Positions 6,330 through 11,266 of a DNA stretch of 11,266 nucleotides are shown in pieces. The position numbers were made by a program, and so were the translations under genes. Origin of the DNA: JBGTIS01 sp041745535 (lineage in GTDB: Bacteria > Bacteroidota > Bacteroidia > Cytophagales > Cyclobacteriaceae); assembly GCA_041745535.1 (NCBI GenBank), contig JBGTIS010000001.1, forward strand, positions 1-11,266, in the 5' to 3' direction. Positions within the stretch are counted from its first letter, which is position 1; every line of letters begins with the position of its first letter. Under the pieces are notes generated by a model. That model worked only from the letters and a program-made list of their open reading frames with translations. It ran no database searches and had not been told where the DNA came from.

Positions 6330-7580
6330 TTATTTTCCTTCAAAGTCCAGTTTCATAATATACACCTGTCTGCTGCCGGTATGGGTAGAATTAAAGCCTA
6401 TCATATCACCTTTGGGACTCCAGCGGCAGTGGATATCACAACGCCATCCGCCATGAAAGGCTTCCGGTTCAGGATAACGGCCCAAAGGAAGAATTGCTTC
6501 TGTTTCCATATCCATCAGATAAATTTTTTGTTCGCGCATCCCCTGGCTGGGATAAGTATCGGTCACCATCCATTTTCCGTCGGGCGAAAAAGTACCGTGT
6601 CCATCATAATCCAGCAAACCATTGCCCAGTCTTTTGTAATTGTCTTTGCCAGGTGTAAATAAAATATGCCCATACTGTTTTGCCTTATATTCAGCGGTAA
6701 TCATCAGTTCCTCATCATTCAGCCAATCAAAATGGGAACCACCCCAGCCGTCGGGAAAGCAGCGTTGCAGGTTACTGCCATCTTTGTTTACGGTGAAAGC
6801 CGTGGTATTTCTTTCGGGAATGGCCCGGGCCAGCCAGAAAATTTTGCTGCCATCCCGGCTGAACAGGGTATGGTTAAAATATTCAATACCTTCCGTCGGC
6901 AGTTCAGGCACCAGATCTTTAATTTGCGCGATAGAAACAATAAGTTTGGCCTCGCCGGTTTCCAGGTTAACCAGGAAAAGTCCGTCATCTTCCGGATACT
7001 GCACCGAACCTCTTGCATCCTGTCCTTCGCCGCCATAACCATAATCGGTACGGGTAATACGAAGCCGGGAAAAATTAATGCTGATCGCTTCTTTTCCGTC
7101 GGGAGATACAGCACTTACCGGGTAGGGAATGGTTTTGATTTCTGCTTTGGTGTGCACGTTCATCATCACAGAAACAAATTTACCATTTCGCGAATCGTTA
7201 TAAATGATCAGCGAATCGGGAGAGATAGCAAGCCAGTGTGCCATGCAACCCTGCTGAAGATTCCAGGCCCGGGTGGTGGTAACAGGCAGAAAAGTGTTGG
7301 TTTCCAAATCAACCAATCCCAAAGTAGCGGTATCGGTTACCTCCGGAATATGGTATTGCACGTCTGTTTCCAATACGGTTACATACCGTTGCGACTGGCT
7401 CCAGGAATTGATTCCATAGTAACTGGCAAGCAGATGTTCTTTGGTAGTGTCGGTAATCAGGATGGGCTGGCTCACTTGGGGAAACATAATCTGCTGACTT
7501 TCGCAGTGCTCAGTACAGCTTATCAGCGTAATCAGAAGAAAGCCTGCCATTCCAGTGTTTATTTTTATGGACATACACAA
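6330..7580 (-). CDS. Beta-propeller lipoprotein resembling oligogalacturonate lyase (PL22)-type proteins
   Basis: This 416-residue protein begins with a lipoprotein signal (GFLLITLISC, Cys22), so it is probably anchored in the envelope; the ATG at 7574 (MSIKINTG) is an equally good start. The rest is a TolB/PD40-like beta-propeller with repeats such as AVSPDGKEAISINF (157-170), LFSRDGSKIFWL (239-250), FSPDGKWMVTDTYP (331-344) and RWSPKGDMIGF (386-396). Conserved features of the PL22-like group are WNLQQGCMAHW (106-116), SHFDW (282-286), DGHGTFSPDGKW (326-337) and WRCDIHCRWSP with SRQVY (379-407), which supply several His residues where PL22 enzymes bind metal. Oligogalacturonate lyase splits unsaturated pectin fragments by beta-elimination. 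I infer only fold and resemblance, since the known enzymes are mostly cytoplasmic and this one is exported. It is convergent with the sialidase and divergent from the next gene. Confidence 0.7.
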   Translation of the reverse strand: MCMSIKINTGMAGFLLITLISCTEHCESQQIMFPQVSQPILITDTTKEHLLASYYGINSWSQSQRYVTVLETDVQYHIPEVTDTATLGLVDLETNTFLPVTTTRAWNLQQGCMAHWLAISPDSLIIYNDSRNGKFVSVMMNVHTKAEIKTIPYPVSAVSPDGKEAISINFSRLRITRTDYGYGGEGQDARGSVQYPEDDGLFLVNLETGEAKLIVSIAQIKDLVPELPTEGIEYFNHTLFSRDGSKIFWLARAIPERNTTAFTVNKDGSNLQRCFPDGWGGSHFDWLNDEELMITAEYKAKQYGHILFTPGKDNYKRLGNGLLDYDGHGTFSPDGKWMVTDTYPSQGMREQKIYLMDMETEAILPLGRYPEPEAFHGGWRCDIHCRWSPKGDMIGFNSTHTGSRQVYIMKLDFEGK

Positions 7581-7606
7581 ATAGTTTGTATTTTAGTTAA
7601 ACCCTC

Positions 7607-7614
7607 CAAAGTTA
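7607..7614 (-). promoter_or_regulatory. -7 promoter element for the propeller lipoprotein gene
   Basis: On the minus strand this reads TAACTTTG, a perfect TAnnTTTG element, 26 bases before the ATG at 7580. Transcription would start around 7600. No clear TTG lies at the proper distance upstream, so the -33 half is weak or absent. Confidence 0.35.
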
Positions 7615-7661
7615 TCTTATATTCTTGGAAATTAACTATTTAGCATACGCGATAAAAATTG

Positions 7662-7669
7662 TATCTTTG
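7662..7669 (+). promoter_or_regulatory. -7 promoter element for the PD-(D/E)XK-like gene
   Basis: TATCTTTG is a perfect TAnnTTTG element, 58 bases before the ATG at 7728. The region ~20 bases upstream has TTTAG (7639-7643) in place of TTTG, so the -33 element is imperfect. With the minus-strand element at 7607-7614 it forms a compact divergent promoter region. Confidence 0.4.
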
Positions 7670-7727
7670 AAAATAAAGGCAAATACTTTCATAAAACTAG
7701 ACTTCTAAAAGTAAGGATCAGTTTGAA

Positions 7728-8342
7728 ATGAACGATGAAACAAAAGAAAGAGTAAGCACCCTGGAAGCAGTGCTTGGGGAGTTTATCGTGCAATCCAATA
7801 AGTCGCTAAAACGACTGGAAAACGAGATGCGTGACTTTAAAGATGAGATGCGTGACTTCAAAGATGAGATGCGGCTTGATAGAAAATCTTTGAATAAAAA
7901 ATGGGGAGAGTTAGCCAACCGCCTGGGTACGCTGGCCGAAGATATCACGGATCCTAATATGCGTACCATCGCCAAAAAGCTTTTTGGTTGCGAGTACATC
8001 GATGACTTCGGAGTAAGAAGAGAACGACGCAATACAAAAGATCGGTCTGTCATGAATGAATTTGATGTAGTATTGGTTTGTCATAATTATTTGTTCATTA
8101 ATGAAACTAAGTTTACACCGGATATCACCTATATAGATAGCTTTGTAAAGAAGCTTACTCACATTTTTGAGTACTTTCCTGAACATCAGGGTAAAACAGT
8201 AGTACCTGTATTTTCCAGTTTATCATTATCCGAAAAAGCGGTAGCTTATCTTACTAAAAAGCATATTCTAGCCATGGCAATGGGGGGAGAAACTATGGAA
8301 CTCCTTAATTTTGAAGCACTCAAAAAACGTTGGATAAAATAA
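7728..8342 (+). CDS. Coiled-coil PD-(D/E)XK nuclease-like protein (DUF3782-type)
   Basis: A 204-residue soluble protein with two parts. Residues ~5-58 are a charged coiled coil that includes a short repeat of the seven residues EMRDFKD. Residues ~59-204 start with the conserved KKWGELANRLGTLAEDI and continue with a compact alpha/beta domain. Within it, Asp113 (NEFDVVLV) and the E-T-K triplet at 126-128 (FINETKF) sit on adjacent predicted strands. This is the D...ExK layout of the PD-(D/E)XK fold, with all key residues present. Such DUF3782-type proteins are common in Bacteroidota and Cyanobacteria, often in several copies per genome. They have no established function; a nuclease activity on DNA is a fold-based inference. 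The gene has its own promoter match, and the following lipoprotein gene starts 78 bases downstream on the same strand, with no clear terminator between. Confidence 0.7.
   Translation: MNDETKERVSTLEAVLGEFIVQSNKSLKRLENEMRDFKDEMRDFKDEMRLDRKSLNKKWGELANRLGTLAEDITDPNMRTIAKKLFGCEYIDDFGVRRERRNTKDRSVMNEFDVVLVCHNYLFINETKFTPDITYIDSFVKKLTHIFEYFPEHQGKTVVPVFSSLSLSEKAVAYLTKKHILAMAMGGETMELLNFEALKKRWIK
7824..7874 (+). repeat. In-frame 21-bp tandem repeat (two full copies plus 9 bases)
   Basis: The unit GAGATGCGTGACTTTAAAGA+T encodes EMRDFKD and occurs at 7824-7844 and 7845-7865 (one T/C difference), followed by GAGATGCGG at 7866-7874. The unit is exactly one coiled-coil heptad, so copy changes would lengthen or shorten the coil without breaking the frame. 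Confidence 0.85.
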
Positions 8343-8420
8343 GACCGTTAAGTTTTTAAACACACATCTGTTATTTTTAGTCTTTTATTAAGGCAACTTT
8401 TGTAGGCTTGGTAATAAATA

Positions 8421-11266
8421 ATGCTAAAACACTACCTCAGAAAAAATATTAATAAACAGGCCGGCTTATCGTCAGAAACTTTATTTCTCTGTGTTTTTCT
8501 GTGTTTATCGGTGGGCTGCAATCAGGAAAAAACGCTTTTCACCAAACGCTCGCCGGAAGAAACAGGAATTACCTTTGTAAATGAGGTGCACGACACCGAT
8601 TCCCTGAATATTATCGATTACCTGTATTTTTACAATGGGGGTGGCGTAGCTGTGGGCGATGTGAATAACGATGGCTTTACCGATATTTATTTTACTTCCA
8701 ATATGGGAAGTAACCAACTGTACCTGAATATGGGTCAACAGCAAAATACCTCCTTTCAGTTTGAGGATATTACCCGGCAGGCGGGTGTGGCAGGCACGGG
8801 TAACTGGAATACAGGTGTAACCATGGCCGATGTGAATGGCGATGGCTGGCTGGATATGTATGTGTGTACGGTAGGAAAATTTAAAAATTTACAGGGTAAA
8901 AATCAGTTGTTTATCAACCAGGGCGCACCTTCCGGTCAATCTCCCGTTTTTACTGAAGAAGCGGCAACTTACGGACTGGACCTGGAAGGGTTTAACACAC
9001 AAGCCACTTTTTTCGATTACGATAAAGATGGCGACCTGGACATGTTTCTGGTCAACCATTCCGTGCATTCCACCGCTACCTATGGCGACGTATCAAACAG
9101 AGCAGTTAAAAGTGAGGTAAGTGGTGATAAACTGATGCGGAACGATCGGGTGAATGACCGTATGGTATTTACCGATGTAACCGAGGAGGCGGGTATTTAC
9201 AGCAGCATTATTGGGTATGGCCTCAACGTAATTACCGCCGACCTGAACAACGATGGCTGGGAAGATATTTATGTAAGCAACGATTTTCATGAAGATGATT
9301 ATTATTACCTGAATCAGGGGGATGGGTCTTTTAAAGAAATAAGCCGGCAGGCATTTGGCCACCAGAGCCGCTTTTCTATGGGCAGCGACATCGCCGATAT
9401 CAACAACGACGGCTGGCAGGATATCATGACGCTGGATATGCTTCCGGCCGACCAGCAGGTGCTGAAATCTTCTACCGGCGACGATCCGCTCGATATTTAC
9501 CAGTTCAAACTGAAGTATGGCTATCATCACCAGTATTCGCGCAATTGCTTGCAGCTGAACGTGGCGGCCGGCACCGGCTTCAGCGATGTGGCACTGTTGG
9601 GCGGAATAGCGGCTACTGACTGGAGCTGGTCGCCTTTGCTGGCCGATTTTGATAATGATGGTATCAAAGATATTTTTATATCCAACGGTATTTTCCGGCG
9701 GCCTAACGATCAGGATTATATAAAATTTACTTCGCATGAAACCATCAGCAAATCATTACAGAACGATCGTTCGGCTGATTGGGAAGCCATTAGGCAGATG
9801 CCTCCTGGCGAAGTACACAATTATATTTTTCAGGGAACGGACAGCCTGCAATTCACCGATCAGTCGGCTGCCTGGGGATTTGATACACCCGATTTGTCCA
9901 ATGGGGCAGCGTATGCCGATTTTGATAACGATGGCGATCTGGATCTGGTGGTGAACAGCATTAACACCCCGGCTGGTATTTATCAGAATCATGCCCATGA
10001 ACGGTTTGGTAATAATTTTCTAACCGTACAGTTAAAAGGCGAAGGCGGGAACCCGTTTGGGTATGGCGCTAAAGTAGTGCTGAAACAAAATGGCAGATTG
10101 CAGTTGAATCAGCTAACAGCTACCAGAGGTTTCCAGAGCGGCTCCGACCAGCTGCTGCATTTCGGATTGAGCAAAGATTCAGGAGTGGACTCACTGGAAA
10201 TTATCTGGCCCGACAACCACACGCAGCTACTGACCCGGGTCCCGGTGAATCAGCGATTAGTTGTTGAACAGAAAAATGCTTCCAATACCAATTCGGTTTT
10301 ACTACCGTCAAAATCTTCGTACCACCCGCTGTTTGAAGAAGTGACTGATTCAATAAACCTGCCTTTTCAGCACAAAGAAAATGACTATGTGGATTTTAAC
10401 TACCAGGCGTTTATTCCACATCAGATTTCCACCCAGGGAACTAAACTGGCTGTTGGCGACATGAATGGCGACGGGCTGGACGATTTTTATGTGGGCGGTG
10501 CCAGGTTTCAATCCGGCGCTTTGTTCCAGCAAACGGCCGCCGGTAAGTTCCAGGCAACCAATACCGAACTTTGGGCAGAAGATTCTTTAAGTGAAGAGGT
10601 AAACGCACTCTTTTTCGATGCCGATACCGACGGCGACCTGGATTTGTATGTGGTATGTGGTGGCAACGAATATGCTGGCGAATACCCGCAACTGCGCGAC
10701 CGCTTGTATCTGAACGATGGAAAAGGAAATTTTTCAAAAACCAATACCCTGCCTGCCTTATATGGAAATCATTCGGTAGCTACAGCCGCCGATTTTGACC
10801 ACGATGATGACCAGGACCTATTTGTGGGTGGTCGGGTAATGAGCAAAAAATATGGCGAAACACCCGCTTCATTTCTGCTGATGAATGATGGAAAAGGAAA
10901 TTTTACCGTAGCTGATACTACTCTGGCTCCTGGTTTACAAACCCTGGGTATGGTAACCGATGCTGCCTGGGCCGATCTGGATAATGACGGCTGGGAGGAT
11001 TTGGTGATTACGGGTGAATGGATGCCCATTACTGTGTATAAAAATAATCAGGGTATACTTACCAATGTTACGGCACCAATGGGCTTGCAAAACAGCTCAG
11101 GCTGGTGGAATACCCTGAAGGTGGAAGACATAGATGGGGATGGTGACCTGGATTTGCTGGCAGGCAACTGGGGCGAAAATTCCAAGCTGCATGCCAGCGA
11201 AGACTTTCCATTAAAACTTTATGTAGACGACCTGGACCAGAATGGTGACCTGGATCAGATACTGGC
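8421..11266 (+). CDS. VCBS/FG-GAP repeat lipoprotein with UnbV/ASPIC domain (CRTAC-like), 3' end outside window
   Basis: The frame is open from the ATG at 8421 to the window end (948 complete codons), with no stop. The N-terminus has an export signal (LFLCVFLCLSVGC) with a plausible lipobox Cys33. Thirteen calcium-binding FG-GAP/VCBS loops follow the pattern D-x-[D/N]-x-D/N-G, for example DVNNDGFTD, DYDKDGDLD, DFDNDGDLD and DLDQNGDLD, forming two propeller regions (~50-510 and from ~620). Between them, at ~531-616, is a UnbV/ASPIC domain (FGYGAKVVLKQNG, TATRGFQSGSDQLLHFGL, then SLEIIWPDN). Relatives in Bacteroidota are typically 1,100-1,200 residues, so about 150-250 residues are missing. They are envelope-anchored, often encoded beside SusC/SusD transporters, and of unknown biochemical role; binding of glycans or proteins is inferred. 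The N-terminal ATG is the only start giving the signal peptide. I see no strong promoter in 8343-8420. Confidence 0.9.
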   Translation, partial: MLKHYLRKNINKQAGLSSETLFLCVFLCLSVGCNQEKTLFTKRSPEETGITFVNEVHDTDSLNIIDYLYFYNGGGVAVGDVNNDGFTDIYFTSNMGSNQLYLNMGQQQNTSFQFEDITRQAGVAGTGNWNTGVTMADVNGDGWLDMYVCTVGKFKNLQGKNQLFINQGAPSGQSPVFTEEAATYGLDLEGFNTQATFFDYDKDGDLDMFLVNHSVHSTATYGDVSNRAVKSEVSGDKLMRNDRVNDRMVFTDVTEEAGIYSSIIGYGLNVITADLNNDGWEDIYVSNDFHEDDYYYLNQGDGSFKEISRQAFGHQSRFSMGSDIADINNDGWQDIMTLDMLPADQQVLKSSTGDDPLDIYQFKLKYGYHHQYSRNCLQLNVAAGTGFSDVALLGGIAATDWSWSPLLADFDNDGIKDIFISNGIFRRPNDQDYIKFTSHETISKSLQNDRSADWEAIRQMPPGEVHNYIFQGTDSLQFTDQSAAWGFDTPDLSNGAAYADFDNDGDLDLVVNSINTPAGIYQNHAHERFGNNFLTVQLKGEGGNPFGYGAKVVLKQNGRLQLNQLTATRGFQSGSDQLLHFGLSKDSGVDSLEIIWPDNHTQLLTRVPVNQRLVVEQKNASNTNSVLLPSKSSYHPLFEEVTDSINLPFQHKENDYVDFNYQAFIPHQISTQGTKLAVGDMNGDGLDDFYVGGARFQSGALFQQTAAGKFQATNTELWAEDSLSEEVNALFFDADTDGDLDLYVVCGGNEYAGEYPQLRDRLYLNDGKGNFSKTNTLPALYGNHSVATAADFDHDDDQDLFVGGRVMSKKYGETPASFLLMNDGKGNFTVADTTLAPGLQTLGMVTDAAWADLDNDGWEDLVITGEWMPITVYKNNQGILTNVTAPMGLQNSSGWWNTLKVEDIDGDGDLDLLAGNWGENSKLHASEDFPLKLYVDDLDQNGDLDQIL

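Noticed and set aside
6666..7643. 325-residue plus-strand ORF
   Set aside because: It lies almost wholly antisense to the propeller lipoprotein gene, whose repeats, signal peptide and promoter match are convincing. The antisense product has no recognisable domain and looks like a codon-bias shadow.
9093..9737. 214-residue minus-strand ORF
   Set aside because: It is antisense to the VCBS/UnbV gene; its Ile/Val-rich sequence is the complement of the repeated Asp/Asn/Gly codons of the calcium loops.
1..11266. CRISPR array, tRNA/rRNA genes, toxin-antitoxin or defence island
   Set aside because: No spaced direct repeats, no cloverleaf-like sequences and no defence gene set were seen; the lone PD-(D/E)XK-like gene is not enough.

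Overview
This window looks like part of a Bacteroidota chromosome, most likely a Cytophagales-type environmental bacterium. Four signs support this. The first gene ends in a gliding-motility-type C-terminal domain, the sorting signal of type IX secretion (T9SS). Several genes start with lipoprotein signal peptides. Upstream regions carry TAnnTTTG-type -7 elements in place of sigma-70 boxes, with no clear Shine-Dalgarno sequences. The gene content (YebC, GAF/coiled-coil sensor piece, PQQ propeller enzyme, GH33-type sialidase, VCBS/UnbV lipoprotein) also fits. The genus is an inference; no search was run.

Layout. Positions 2-298: the end of a T9SS-exported surface protein. 510-1220: an intact yebC-family gene behind a good promoter match. 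1240-2690: a patch of gene debris with four truncated pieces side by side. These are the C-terminal part of a GAF/coiled-coil protein (-), a frameshifted redoxin tail (-), the C-terminal end of a transposase (+), and an acyltransferase-3 protein that lost its beginning and its middle (+). A small broken membrane ORF (about 2733-2901) follows. 2916-5075: an intact PQQ-dependent dehydrogenase lipoprotein with an inserted cytochrome c domain. 5095-6256: a secreted sialidase only 19 bases downstream, broken by two apparent single-base deletions, one of them in a run of eight T in the signal peptide. 6330-7580 (-): a beta-propeller lipoprotein resembling oligogalacturonate-lyase (PL22)-type propellers. 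7728-8342 (+): a coiled-coil PD-(D/E)XK nuclease-like protein, divergent from the previous gene across a shared promoter region. 8421 to the window end (+): a large VCBS/FG-GAP lipoprotein with a UnbV/ASPIC domain, cut by the window edge.

Together, 2916-7580 and 8421-11266 encode mostly envelope-anchored or secreted beta-propeller proteins that plausibly act on sugars outside the cytoplasm: a quinoprotein oxidising a sugar or alcohol, a sialidase and a lyase-like propeller. No SusC/SusD pair is visible here, so a polysaccharide-utilisation role is only inferred. I see no tRNA, rRNA, CRISPR array or complete mobile element, and no clear multi-gene defence system. The most notable signals are the debris patch and the repeated single-base losses, which are either real gene decay (or slippage switching) or assembly indels.
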